This document shows positions 28,615-38,279 of a DNA stretch of 46,769 bases, piece after piece. The DNA comes from Candidatus Saccharimonadota bacterium. GTDB taxonomy: Bacteria; Patescibacteriota; Saccharimonadia; Saccharimonadales; 2-12-FULL-41-12. The notes beneath the pieces are model-generated. The model saw only the letters and a list, made by a program, of their open reading frames with translations. It did not search any database and was not told the DNA's origin. The stretch is taken from assembly GCA_022842995.1 (NCBI GenBank), contig JALHOM010000010.1, positions 1-46,769 of the forward strand. The letters are read 5' to 3'. How positions within the stretch are numbered: the stretch's first letter is position 1; each line of letters begins with the position of its first letter. A program made the position numbers and the translations under genes.

Positions 28615-30576
28615 ATGGACTCAAATAATCCTAACGGAAAGCCTCGCCCAGAGGATCTTGTTGATTTAGCGGAGGATGAACAAACTAAATCGCGGCGCAT
28701 AGAAATTAGTTCGCCCGAAGAGGCTTCTGCGGATAGCCAGGCAGAATCTGGAGAGCCAATGCCTGAGCGCGCGCCCCTAGTCCCGTTGGAGGAATCTCGT
28801 AATGAAACTCCTTCTGAAGATAGTTCTACTGAGTCTCTTTCGGCTTCTAACGATTCACTAAAAGTAGAAGTCCCGACCGAGCATAACGGCTATTCAGATA
28901 ACCTCCCGGTAAGCAATGCCAGCAGCGATCAGGTCGAGAAAAAGTTTGGTCTCAAGAAGTTATTGACCACGAAAAAAATCATAATCCCTACGGCGCTCGG
29001 TTTGATCATCGCGGCGATAGTGGCTGTTCCGGTTACCCGTTATGCTACGCTCGGAATCGTCATGAAGAAAGATGTCGTTATCAGTGCAAATGATAGCGAG
29101 AATAAAAATCCCGTATCTGAAGCAGTCGTTACGTTAAACGGTAAAGAAGTGAAAACCGATGCTTCGGGCAAGGCCGAATTTAAGGCAATCCCCGTGGGAG
29201 AATATGACGTAAAAATTTCTAAGAAAAATTATGCCGACTCGACTTCGAAAATTACGGTGCCGGTTTTGGGTGGTCAGAACTCGGGCAGCGATTACTCCTT
29301 GGCGATTAAGGCCACCGGGCGACAATTGGCGGTCGCTGTTACCAACAAGATTAGCGGTAAGCCATTGACTGGCGCACTCGTTAAGGTTGGAGAGTCCGAA
29401 GCCAAATCTGGTGAAGACGGTGTTGCGAATCTGGTGATTACTCCAGGCCAGGCCAAGCAAAAAATGTCGGTAAGCAACAACGGGTTTAACTCCTACGACG
29501 CTGAAGTCGAGATCAAACAATCTGGCGATACAGAAGCCAAGGCCGAACTAGCTCCGGGGGGAAAGGTTTATTTCCTCAGCAAAAAGAGCGGCAAGATCGA
29601 CGTCGTGAAGACCAATCTTGACGGCAGTGAACGTCAAACTGTTTTGGCTGGAACTGGCAAAGAAGATGACCGACAAACAGTTATGCTAGCGAGTCGTGAC
29701 TGGAAATACCTCGCCCTTCTTTCTCGGCGTGAAGGAAGTAATGCCAAGTTATATCTCATCGAAACAGCCAGCGATAAAGTAACTCCGATGGATGAAGGTA
29801 ACGCCGACTTCACCCTCACCGGCTGGGCTGATGATAGTTTTATCTATACTGTTGCTCGTCGTAATCTTCTGCCGTGGCAGGATAAACGAGAAGCCTTGAA
29901 GGCCTATAATGCTTCCACAAAGACCATCAAAACACTTGCCGAGAGCACTGCTTCGGGGTCTAGCTATGCCGATCAAAAATCTGAATCGATTAGTCGGGTG
30001 ATTGCAGTTGGTAAAGAAGTGGTCTTTACGAAATATGGCATTAATGCCGAGAGTTCTTTCAACACCGTCAAAACCGACGGGACCGGACTGAAGAAAATAA
30101 AAGCCAGTGCCGTTAACTCGTCGCTCGATATGTTGCTCTACGAGCCGAAGGAAGTTTACATTTCCATCAATAGTAATGAAGGCCCAGACAAAGACGAGTT
30201 TTATGAATATAAGATTGGTGGCAGTAATCTAGAGAAGATAACAAAAGAAGATTACGAAAAGAGTGCTGTCTACCCTACTTTCTTGCTTTCACCATCGGGG
30301 ACCAAGAATTTCTGGAGCCAAGAGCGTGATGGTCGACCGGTTCTGTTTATCGGAGATGACAATGGCGGGAATGAAAAGCAATACCAATCGGGTGATCAAA
30401 AATACAAGCAATACGGCTGGTTTAGTGATGACTACCTACTGGTCTCGCTCAATGACAGTGAGCTCTATATCGCTGGCGCCGGTAATAACGAAGACAAGAA
30501 GTTCCTAAAGATCAGTGACTATCATAAGCCTGCTCAAACCTTCCCTAGCTACGGTGGTGGCTACGGCGGTTTCTAA
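28615..30576 (+). CDS. Membrane-anchored protein with carboxypeptidase-regulatory/PEGA-like domains and a beta-propeller-like C-terminal half
   Basis: Acidic N-terminal region, TM helix, two GKEVKTDASGKAEFKAIPVGEYDVKISKKNY-like Ig folds, then TolB-like repeats (SRDWKYLALLSRREGSNAKLYLIET..). Confidence 0.75.
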   Translation: MDSNNPNGKPRPEDLVDLAEDEQTKSRRIEISSPEEASADSQAESGEPMPERAPLVPLEESRNETPSEDSSTESLSASNDSLKVEVPTEHNGYSDNLPVSNASSDQVEKKFGLKKLLTTKKIIIPTALGLIIAAIVAVPVTRYATLGIVMKKDVVISANDSENKNPVSEAVVTLNGKEVKTDASGKAEFKAIPVGEYDVKISKKNYADSTSKITVPVLGGQNSGSDYSLAIKATGRQLAVAVTNKISGKPLTGALVKVGESEAKSGEDGVANLVITPGQAKQKMSVSNNGFNSYDAEVEIKQSGDTEAKAELAPGGKVYFLSKKSGKIDVVKTNLDGSERQTVLAGTGKEDDRQTVMLASRDWKYLALLSRREGSNAKLYLIETASDKVTPMDEGNADFTLTGWADDSFIYTVARRNLLPWQDKREALKAYNASTKTIKTLAESTASGSSYADQKSESISRVIAVGKEVVFTKYGINAESSFNTVKTDGTGLKKIKASAVNSSLDMLLYEPKEVYISINSNEGPDKDEFYEYKIGGSNLEKITKEDYEKSAVYPTFLLSPSGTKNFWSQERDGRPVLFIGDDNGGNEKQYQSGDQKYKQYGWFSDDYLLVSLNDSELYIAGAGNNEDKKFLKISDYHKPAQTFPSYGGGYGGF

Positions 30577-30623
30577 TAAATAACATTTACAAAAACCAAA
30601 AAATGTGATAAAATAATGAAATT

Positions 30624-31778
30624 GTGTTTTCTAGAGCTACGCCTCCTGGCGATGTAGACCCTGAATTAAGATATCTTCATGCGGATCGTCAAGATTTTGG
30701 CCAACTACAGGCTACTGCTCAACGTGATTTTACTAATGTAGAAGAGCGGTTAATGCAAGGCCATGCAGTGTCGCCAGTAGACTGCCTAATAGCTTCTTTG
30801 GCGATCGTTGATCTTGAAGTTTCAAGAAGGATTCTTGTATGGTCTGCCGGAAAGTCGATTTATTTCGACGCAGTACAGTCTGCTCGGGATCCAATAGTGC
30901 TTGCGCGACAAGCTCGTCATGAGTTTGATATGTACCAAAAGAGCTTGTATAAGCAGAATCTGCAGGCTTTTAGGCAAAGAACAGATGGAGTGTCGGATCC
31001 GCTCGGTGCAGTGGCGGTAATGGGAATGGCAAATTGCAGTTCTGAAGCATACGAAAAATGGAGCCCAACTTTTTTCGAACTTTGGACGAGGTCTGCTTCC
31101 CACTTCGCGTCATTGCCGGTAATTCGTCGGTTTTTATTGCAACGATCTAGGCCACGGACGGGCCCCAGTAATGATGAGCAGCTGGAGGTGGTTCAAAATT
31201 GTGTAGATGTGTCATTCGCCCTGCGTGCCGTCAGGGAGAGAATATACGATAAGATACCTTGCGATGGGCCAGCAAAACGACATTTTGACTCAATGTCGGG
31301 GTTGCTTTCTGAGATTGACGGACTACTTCGAATTTATGAGGAAGGTTCATTATCTCCGGCGTCGAATACCTGGGTCTTTCCTGCTCCTCCGAATATGGAT
31401 TTTGGATCGAAAACTAAAATAAAGGCTGACCAGTTTAGCGTGGTTTTTGGCAAAGGCGATTCGTCACCGGTCGTTTATTATTTCAGTAATAAAATGAGAG
31501 AAATAAAAAATAGCCGTCAAAGTGCAAAGGATGGTGTGAATGTATTGGGGGCAAATCACATCGGTAATATGGTGCTAAGAGACGGAAGGCTTGTTTGTGA
31601 ACCGGGGGTTTTGAGCGATACCTTAAGTGATGAACTAGATTCAGTTAACAATAATCCTCGTGATGCCGAGCAGCGTATTGCACGAGGATTAGCCGTCCTG
31701 GGAATTGATGTGGCAGAAACGGTTGAAATAGCCGCTCGTAGACCTGAGTTGCCCTTTGTTACCTACCCTTCTATTTAG
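30624..31778 (+). CDS. Hypothetical protein, no recognised domain
   Basis: 384-aa ORF with GTG start 9 nt after the TGATAAAAT extended -10 element. Confidence 0.65.
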   Translation: MFSRATPPGDVDPELRYLHADRQDFGQLQATAQRDFTNVEERLMQGHAVSPVDCLIASLAIVDLEVSRRILVWSAGKSIYFDAVQSARDPIVLARQARHEFDMYQKSLYKQNLQAFRQRTDGVSDPLGAVAVMGMANCSSEAYEKWSPTFFELWTRSASHFASLPVIRRFLLQRSRPRTGPSNDEQLEVVQNCVDVSFALRAVRERIYDKIPCDGPAKRHFDSMSGLLSEIDGLLRIYEEGSLSPASNTWVFPAPPNMDFGSKTKIKADQFSVVFGKGDSSPVVYYFSNKMREIKNSRQSAKDGVNVLGANHIGNMVLRDGRLVCEPGVLSDTLSDELDSVNNNPRDAEQRIARGLAVLGIDVAETVEIAARRPELPFVTYPSI

Positions 31779-31934
31779 GGCCGGCAAACTTAGGGGGTGT
31801 AATTCTGCAGTTTTATAGATGGCCAAAGTTATTTTTCGAAAGTAAACTATTATTATATGAACTCAAATTTTTAGCATCTGTTGGGATAATGAGATTGCAT
31901 CGTTCCCGTATTTCGTTATCGGGCTTTAATTAAT

Positions 31935-31968
31935 TGAAAATACGCTCCTATATGCGAGCGTATTTTCA
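31935..31968. terminator. Hairpin, probable bidirectional terminator
   Basis: TGAAAATACGCTC-ctatatgc-GAGCGTATTTTCA, perfect 13-bp stem. Confidence 0.7.
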
Positions 31969-32045
31969 TGGTTGCTAAGTAGTAAACCCCTGGAGGTATC
32001 CTTTATGGCACTTACTTGCTTAAGTTCAAAATGGCTTTTCTCTCT

Positions 32046-32183
32046 TTAGGCAGCTTTTGGCTTGTCTGGACTAGAGTTTGGAACTGGCTTTGGCTCCGAG
32101 TCTGCCGGCTTGTCTTCTAGAGTCAGGTACTGAGAGTAGTGCACTTTTGGTTCGGTCTCTTTGAAATTGTTGATCAGTTGCAT
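32046..32183 (-). CDS. Small protein of 45 aa, MQLINNFKETEPKVHYSQYLTLEDKPADSEPKPVPNSSPDKPKAA
   Basis: GAAAGG SD-like sequence 7 nt upstream of ATG; complete frame; absent from the supplied ORF track because of its length. Confidence 0.42.
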   Translation of the reverse strand: MQLINNFKETEPKVHYSQYLTLEDKPADSEPKPVPNSSPDKPKAA

Positions 32184-32379
32184 GTAAATGCCTTTCGCGT
32201 TAGATGAGTTAGTTGCTGTAGTAGACCAACAGCAATCTTTTTATCTCTCCTTGCTTACGGTATTTAGTGTTGGGGTGATCTATCTAGTACCTAGTATACT
32301 CCTATATATAGTGTTTAACTAATCTCATACCACACCATATAAAGCGTATATAGTTATTTTTTTGAAAGATTGTCTTAAT

Positions 32380-32991
32380 TTATGGAGCGAGCTCTTCTGG
32401 TATTAACTTAATCCTACGAAGTTTCTTGAGAAGTTCTAGAACCTGGGGCTCGATATCCTGCTCGGTAGTAATTTCGAAGAAAGTACTTTCGGTTGGAAAT
32501 ATCTTGTGTTTTTCGACTGCCTTATAATAACTTTCAACATTCCCCATTGAATATCCTTTTTCGTCCCCTGCCGATAGCCTATTCTGGATTCGTTTTAAAC
32601 AGGTCGCTTCTGAACATAAAATACGTACTAAAAGTAATTGAGCTGAATATTTATCCGCCAATTGCTCTGATAGTTTTCGTTGTTCACTAAAATCGGCATC
32701 GACAATAACTGATGTATTGTTTTGGTAATACCATTCGGTTCTTGCTTCGGCAAGCACCTTCATGAGATCTTGTCGAGGACTCTTGCCTTCAAACCCTAGA
32801 TTGTTTAGGTGGCGTCTAATTTGGTCGTTGCGAGATAAGGGTAGTTGTAACTTTTCTGCCAGAACAGTTGCAACGGTGCTTTTACCCGATCCAGGCAGTC
32901 CGATAAAACCGATAGCAAATAATTCCGAAGTGTTATGTGGATAAGCGTTTAGACTGCCAAGATAAGATTCTATTATTCTCGAGTCTGTCAT
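32380..32991 (-). CDS. P-loop AAA/adenylylsulfate-kinase-like small-molecule kinase
   Basis: GFIGLPGSGKSTVATVLAEKL Walker A, followed by VIVDADFSEQRKL. Confidence 0.85.
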   Translation of the reverse strand: MTDSRIIESYLGSLNAYPHNTSELFAIGFIGLPGSGKSTVATVLAEKLQLPLSRNDQIRRHLNNLGFEGKSPRQDLMKVLAEARTEWYYQNNTSVIVDADFSEQRKLSEQLADKYSAQLLLVRILCSEATCLKRIQNRLSAGDEKGYSMGNVESYYKAVEKHKIFPTESTFFEITTEQDIEPQVLELLKKLRRIKLIPEELAP

Positions 32992-33001
32992 GGGATTATT
33001 T

Positions 33002-33721
33002 TTAGATATTTATGCAATAGGTTTCGCCTGATTCTAGCAAGATACGGGTCGCGGCTTTGGATTCGTCCGTTAGATCGGCAAATTCTGAACCAGCACATTC
33101 TGCTGGCCACTGGAATTGAATGTTGCCAAGCGTCAGCCCTGGCGGAGTTTGGACGGGCGCCACGGGAGTAAACTCATAATCCTTGCCCGTGTTGGGGTCC
33201 TTGAAGTTGGTTAATTTACCCTTTATGTACAAATCGGAAAAGTCTTTCTTGAAAAAAGTTGGCTCGGTTGAAGGCCATTTGTTCTTTTGGGTTTTATATT
33301 CTTTGACGGTAGCGGCAAATTTAGCAAGGTCAGATTTACGTAACTGATCATTGGTTTGTTGCTTGGCCTTTACGTCGTTATTGCTGAGAGCCTCAATACG
33401 CGCGCTTAACTCCGTATTGGTTGCCTTCAGCGAGTTGATGGTTTCGTTCTTTTTCTGCACCTCATTGAAGGATATGACGGCGATTGCAATAGACAGACCG
33501 AATAGTAAAAACACGATAATCAAGAGTATGTTCTTGCCAGCGCTACCATGACCGTGAGAAGTTTGAGGATGTGAGACTATCGGGCTTGAAGTCGGAGAAT
33601 ACTGGTTTTGAACTTCGTTTTGGGCCGGAGCTGATTGAGGCAGCGACGAGGGTGATTGCGGCGGACTAACGAGGGTATCTTGTGCAGAGTTGTCTCTGGG
33701 TGAAGGTGCTTGTGGTTCCAT
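33002..33721 (-). CDS. Hypothetical protein with Pro-rich N-terminus, TM helix and coiled coil
   Basis: APSPRDNSAQDTLVSPPQSPSSLPQSAPAQ..NILLIIVFLLFGLSIAIAVISFNEVQKKNETINSLKATNTELSARIEAL; TGCTACTAT 8 nt before the ATG. Confidence 0.75.
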   Translation of the reverse strand: MEPQAPSPRDNSAQDTLVSPPQSPSSLPQSAPAQNEVQNQYSPTSSPIVSHPQTSHGHGSAGKNILLIIVFLLFGLSIAIAVISFNEVQKKNETINSLKATNTELSARIEALSNNDVKAKQQTNDQLRKSDLAKFAATVKEYKTQKNKWPSTEPTFFKKDFSDLYIKGKLTNFKDPNTGKDYEFTPVAPVQTPPGLTLGNIQFQWPAECAGSEFADLTDESKAATRILLESGETYCINI

Positions 33722-33818
33722 TGATTACAATAGTAGCATAGAAAGAGCGTTGGGGTGCAGGACTACTGTTCCTTTAGTTATTTCGCATTGAACAGTGATA
33801 GTAGTTTAAAATAGTTAT

Positions 33819-34064
33819 ATGACTTTAAAAAACGGTGAAGTCCATAAATTGCCCACTGACCTCAAAACAGCACTTTTATCTGTCAGTGCTTCTGGTGAGA
33901 CGTGGCAGGACATTACTCCCCTTGCCCGCAATGAATGGATTTGCTGGGTGACCTCGGCCAAGCAAGAAACCACCCGTGAACGCCGTATTCGAATCGCCAA
34001 AGAAAACCTAGCCAAAGGTAAGCGTCGCCCCTGTTGCTTGGCGGGTTGTCCTCACCGCAAGTAA
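33819..34064 (+). CDS. YdeI/OmpD-associated C-terminal domain-only protein
   Basis: WQDITPLARNEWICWVTSAKQETTRERRIRIAKENLAKGKRRPCC; TAAAAT 6 nt before ATG. Confidence 0.75.
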   Translation: MTLKNGEVHKLPTDLKTALLSVSASGETWQDITPLARNEWICWVTSAKQETTRERRIRIAKENLAKGKRRPCCLAGCPHRK

Positions 34065-34112
34065 GTGCTTTATAAGTTGGTTGGTGCCGACTATCTTGCC
34101 TTGGATTAGAGA

Positions 34113-35498
34113 TTAACCTGCTAGCGAAACTTCGGGGCCCGAGGAACCTTTATCGTAGGACTGCATGCCTTGATCGTCTTGTTTCCAGGCACATAGAACG
34201 TTGTGTACGACGCGCCACGATTCTAGAACCTCTCCGGTTGATGCAAAGAGAGTTTGCTCACCTCTGAAGGCGTCTACCAATACTCTTTCGTAAGCATCGG
34301 GTTGTCTGTCGTTATTGAAGTGGGTGTCGTAGCTAAAGTCCATGTGGGCTGGCTCAATTTCGTCGATAAAACCAGGTTTTTTAACGCGCAGATCGAGCTC
34401 AATACCTTCGTTTGGTTGCAGGCGAAAGGTCAAGACGTTGTGGTGTTTTGTTTCGGCGGTTGGACGGAAGTTTATAGATATTTTTGTGGCTTTTTCATGG
34501 AGGGCTTTTCCAGAAGTTAGCACTACAGGGACGCCTTCCCAACGCTCGTTATTTATCTCTACCTTGATAGAAGCAAATGTTTCCGTCACCGAATCAGGGT
34601 TGTCGACCTCTTCTTTATAGCCTGCGTACTGACCCCGAATTGTATTGTCTGCGATTTGCTCGGGTTCTATAGATATAATTTCTGACATTGCCTGGAACTT
34701 ACTTTCGTGGATGCCGTCGCTATTTAACTCTTTAGGGCGCTCCATCGTGATAAGCGCCAGCACTTGCAAGAGATGACTCTGGATTAAATCGCGTAGCGCC
34801 CCGGTTTGCTCGTAGAACTGAGCCCTACCCTCGATATCGATGGTTTCGGTGGCGGTCAATTCGATACTTTCGATATGCCAGCGGTTCCATAATGGTTCAA
34901 ATATCGGGTTATTAAAGCGAAATGCCAGGATATTTTGGACGGTTTCTTTGGCGAGGTAGTGATCGATCCGATACAGCTGATCTTCGTTGAAATGTTGTGC
35001 GGTACTGGCGCTCAAATGTTCGGCGGACGCATAGTCGTAGCCAAATGGCTTTTCGATAAGTAGTCTGACGGTGTGCCCACTGTGAGGGTGTTTATTGAGG
35101 TCGTTTTCGCCTAAGCTCGTGATAATCGGCTCAGCGACTTTTGGCGGAACAGAAAGGTAAAATAAATGGTTCATCGGGCCGCCGTGCTGCGCTTCTAAGG
35201 CTTCGATTTTAGAGGCTAGTTTTTTATATTCTGCCGGCTCATCGACGTCTAATTGGAGTAGCTCAGTCATGTTGCGTAAAGTTTGCAGGGCTTTCTCGTC
35301 GAGGTCGGCAGTCGGAAAGTTTACGTTTTTAAATACATCGTCAATCGACGTGTTGCCACGTGAGACGCCGACAATTTGCGTGCTTTCGTCTAGGAGTCCG
35401 AGGCAGACCAGATTATAGAGGGCCGGCAATAATTTGCGGCGCGATAAATCGCCAGTCATGCCAAAGATTATCAGAATAGTTGCTTCTAGATCTGGCAT
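34113..35498 (-). CDS. zwf: Glucose-6-phosphate 1-dehydrogenase
   Basis: IIFGMTGDLSRRKLLPALYNL, RLLIEKPFGYD, YRIDHYLAKETVQNILAFRFNNPIFEPLWN. Confidence 0.96.
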   Translation of the reverse strand: MPDLEATILIIFGMTGDLSRRKLLPALYNLVCLGLLDESTQIVGVSRGNTSIDDVFKNVNFPTADLDEKALQTLRNMTELLQLDVDEPAEYKKLASKIEALEAQHGGPMNHLFYLSVPPKVAEPIITSLGENDLNKHPHSGHTVRLLIEKPFGYDYASAEHLSASTAQHFNEDQLYRIDHYLAKETVQNILAFRFNNPIFEPLWNRWHIESIELTATETIDIEGRAQFYEQTGALRDLIQSHLLQVLALITMERPKELNSDGIHESKFQAMSEIISIEPEQIADNTIRGQYAGYKEEVDNPDSVTETFASIKVEINNERWEGVPVVLTSGKALHEKATKISINFRPTAETKHHNVLTFRLQPNEGIELDLRVKKPGFIDEIEPAHMDFSYDTHFNNDRQPDAYERVLVDAFRGEQTLFASTGEVLESWRVVHNVLCAWKQDDQGMQSYDKGSSGPEVSLAG

Positions 35499-35512
35499 GT
35501 TCGGTCCCCTGT

Positions 35513-36424
35513 CTACGACTTTCCGTTATTGATATCATGTCCGCCGAACTTGTTTCGCATGGCAGCTAGTAGCTTGGTCGTGAAGTTAACTTCGCCTTGC
35601 TGAGAGGCCAGTCGGACGTCGAATGAGGCCTGGATAGCAGGAGTTGCCAGCCCGAGCTCTTTGGCTGTTTCAAGCGCCCATCGTGCTTCGCCCGATTCCG
35701 CGACGTAGCCATCAATGCCGGTGAGTTCTGGGTTTTCTGTTAGTGCCGATTGCGCCAGTTCATTGAGCCATGAGGTTACAACGCTGTGGTGTTGCCAGAC
35801 GTTGCCGGCTGCTGCAAGATCAAGATTTTGGTAGGGCCCTTCTTTTAATAAGCGGTAACCTTCGGCCAAAGACTGCATCATGCCGTATTCGATAGCGTTG
35901 TGGGTCATTTTCACGAAGTGCCCTGCTCCACTCGGCCCAAAATGTCGGTAGGCACCTTCGGGCATCGAAAGTGTTTGAAAGATCGGTTCTATTGCCAGGA
36001 AGCTATTTTCGTCGCCACCAATCATCATCGAAAATCCGTTTTGGTAGCCCCATACACCGCCACTCGTTCCGCAGTCGATTAGGTTGCAGCCAGCATCTGC
36101 GACTTTTTGTCCGAGTTTTTGGGTATTGCGATAGTCTGAATTACCGCCGTCGATCAAGATGCTTCCCTGGGGTAGTACTGCTAGCCAAGCTTCAATTTGA
36201 GACTCCACAATTTCGCTGGGGATCATTAGCCAGACGATAACTTGTTCGTCGCCAAAAAGCTGGAGGGTCTCTTCTATCCCAGTGCTGGGTTTAATGCCGT
36301 ACGTCGCTGATTCGGCTAGCGGTTCTGGGCTGCGGTTGAGACCGATCACTTCATGCCCTTCTTCAGATAATTTCCGTGCAATTTGCATACCCATTTTTCC
36401 TAGTCCAACAACTGCGATTTTCAT
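35513..36424 (-). CDS. gnd: 6-phosphogluconate dehydrogenase, decarboxylating, short (about 300 aa) form
   Basis: VGLGKMGMQIARKLSEEGHEVIGLNR, IDGGNSDYRNT, DCGTSGGVWGYQNGFSMMIGG, GPSGAGHFVKMTHNAIEYGMMQSLAEGY. Confidence 0.95.
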   Translation of the reverse strand: MKIAVVGLGKMGMQIARKLSEEGHEVIGLNRSPEPLAESATYGIKPSTGIEETLQLFGDEQVIVWLMIPSEIVESQIEAWLAVLPQGSILIDGGNSDYRNTQKLGQKVADAGCNLIDCGTSGGVWGYQNGFSMMIGGDENSFLAIEPIFQTLSMPEGAYRHFGPSGAGHFVKMTHNAIEYGMMQSLAEGYRLLKEGPYQNLDLAAAGNVWQHHSVVTSWLNELAQSALTENPELTGIDGYVAESGEARWALETAKELGLATPAIQASFDVRLASQQGEVNFTTKLLAAMRNKFGGHDINNGKS

Positions 36425-37089
36425 AAGTTTTCTCCTACTTGGTCATTAAATACGGTAACATTTGGCATTGTCTTGAGTGCTTGAGCCGGCTGTAATCCCG
36501 GTTCTAGTGTTTCGTCGCGGAGGCTCGTTAGAGTAGGTTTTTTGGAGTCACCATAAGCTCCTATGATTATCTCCGTTGCCTGTTCGAGGGCTTTGAGAGT
36601 GGTGGTTATGCGTTGGTACTGACCGCCGTTGTAATAAACTGCGTATTCGTTGCTTTTAAGGCCGATTGAATGTGGTAATATCCCTGTAATGTGGCCGTCT
36701 TCTCCGAGGCCTGTAAAAACTAAAACATTGTCACGGGTAGCGATCAAACTTTCTATCTGACGTGCGAATTTTTCGGCTTCGACTTCTATGCGCTCACCAG
36801 ATATAACTGGCAGGTAGTTGTAGTTCAGTCGATCGATTCCAGCTTGGATATACTGAGCAAGATTACTGTCGGCATGGCCAACCTCGCCGTACCGTTCATC
36901 GGTTAATGTTAGGGTAATGTTGCGTCTTCTTGGTTCTTGAATTCTTTCAAGTGCATAAATGGCGACGCTTATATTTGAGCCCCCAGGTAGAAGTAGGAGC
37001 AGTGTCTTGTCGCTTGCTGTTAGGGCATCTATGCGTTCGACCAGGTAGTCTTCTAGCTTTTTGGGATTTTCAGTTAAAACAAACTTCAT
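36421..37089 (-). CDS. pgl: 6-phosphogluconolactonase / glucosamine-6-phosphate isomerase family
   Basis: LLLPGGSNISVAIYALERI, TLTDERYG, FTGLGEDGHITGILPHS; operon with gnd and zwf. Confidence 0.85.
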   Translation of the reverse strand: MKFVLTENPKKLEDYLVERIDALTASDKTLLLLLPGGSNISVAIYALERIQEPRRRNITLTLTDERYGEVGHADSNLAQYIQAGIDRLNYNYLPVISGERIEVEAEKFARQIESLIATRDNVLVFTGLGEDGHITGILPHSIGLKSNEYAVYYNGGQYQRITTTLKALEQATEIIIGAYGDSKKPTLTSLRDETLEPGLQPAQALKTMPNVTVFNDQVGENL

Positions 37090-37250
37090 GACGCTTATAC
37101 CCTCTTTTGATCCTTGTGTTTATTATAGCTTGTATCATCACGCTTTTCTCAATGTAATTTTGAAAAAACCTACCCGATTACTTATAAGGTTGTCCCGATA
37201 ACTGACGGCCGAAAGGCCTTAAATGTTGCTGCTAACGCTATAATAGGAGT

Positions 37251-37778
37251 ATGAAGAATGCAATAATCGTTGCTTTGGTTGTGGTTGTTCTCGGATTAGG
37301 CGCTTTCATATTTACTCGTGAAAATACCAACTCTACGACAAACACCCAGTCTCCGGCATCTGGCACTGCGGAACCGGCCGAACAGCTGAAAAGTAGCTCA
37401 CCTAAAGAGTTGGATTTATCTAATAAAAATTTAACTCAGGTTCAGAAAGATATCCTTGATGATAAAAATGCCATCAAGCTGGATGTCAGCGATAATGCCT
37501 TAACGGGTTCTCTACCCGCCGAAATCCGAAAACTTACCAACCTTGAAGTGCTTGATGCCTCGAACAATAAATTAACCGGTATTCCTGCCGAAATTGGTCA
37601 ACTCGAAAATTTACGTGAAGCAAATTTTGCCAACAATAATATCTCTGGTTTGCCTCTCGAGATCGGTAAGTTAAAGAAACTCGAGACCCTTGATTTACGC
37701 GGTAATCCTAACTTATCTAAAAATGACGTAGGTTTGATAGCGCAACAGATTCCTAATGCCAAAATACAAACAGATTAA
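37251..37778 (+). CDS. Leucine-rich repeat protein with signal anchor
   Basis: LTGSLPAEIRKLTNLEVLDASNNKLTGIPAEIGQLENLREANFANNNISGLPLEIGKLKKLETLDLRGNP; TATAAT 6 nt before ATG. Confidence 0.9.
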   Translation: MKNAIIVALVVVVLGLGAFIFTRENTNSTTNTQSPASGTAEPAEQLKSSSPKELDLSNKNLTQVQKDILDDKNAIKLDVSDNALTGSLPAEIRKLTNLEVLDASNNKLTGIPAEIGQLENLREANFANNNISGLPLEIGKLKKLETLDLRGNPNLSKNDVGLIAQQIPNAKIQTD

Positions 37779-38215
37779 TGCGTCGTTAGATCGATTTCAA
37801 AAACTAGTGGTGGATCTTTAGTGTAGTTAGAATATCCAATCCATGATGGCGTGACCTTAAAAATTTTGGTTTCGGTTTTTTCGAAATACTTTGGCGTGGT
37901 TGGGCTATTTTTGTCTTTGAACAATTGAATGATTTTGTTCTTGTCGTTCTCGATTTCAATAATCTCCGCTCTCCCCTCGTACTGGATGGTTATATAGCTG
38001 AACCCGACAACAAAAGACACTTTTGGGTTAACCGCTAGATTTTGAAATTTACGACTCTGGTCGGACGTTTGAAAGAATAGTGTTAAATCATCATTTTCGG
38101 CGTAAGCCATCAGTGCGGATTCCGGCTGCATGCTGACAGGGTTTAATGTCGAGATAGTCGCTAGTTTTTCGCTCGCCAGTAATTCTTTTATTAAATTGAT
38201 CTCATGTGTTTTCAC
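37775..38215 (-). CDS. Pyridoxamine 5'-phosphate oxidase-like FMN-binding family
   Basis: KLATISTLNPVSMQPESALMAYAENDDLTLFFQTSDQSRKFQNLAVNPKVSFVVGF; GTG start 6 nt after TATAGT. Confidence 0.85.
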   Translation of the reverse strand: MKTHEINLIKELLASEKLATISTLNPVSMQPESALMAYAENDDLTLFFQTSDQSRKFQNLAVNPKVSFVVGFSYITIQYEGRAEIIEIENDKNKIIQLFKDKNSPTTPKYFEKTETKIFKVTPSWIGYSNYTKDPPLVFEIDLTTH

Positions 38216-38279
38216 ACTGATACTATATCAAACGGATTGATTCTAGATTTTTAATGCAGAAATACATGAACAGATATGG

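Noticed and set aside
37208-37219. GGCC-GAAA-GGCC mini-hairpin upstream of the LRR gene
   Set aside because: Short 4-bp stem without a U-tract, and upstream of the predicted leaderless TSS. Not enough to call a regulatory element.
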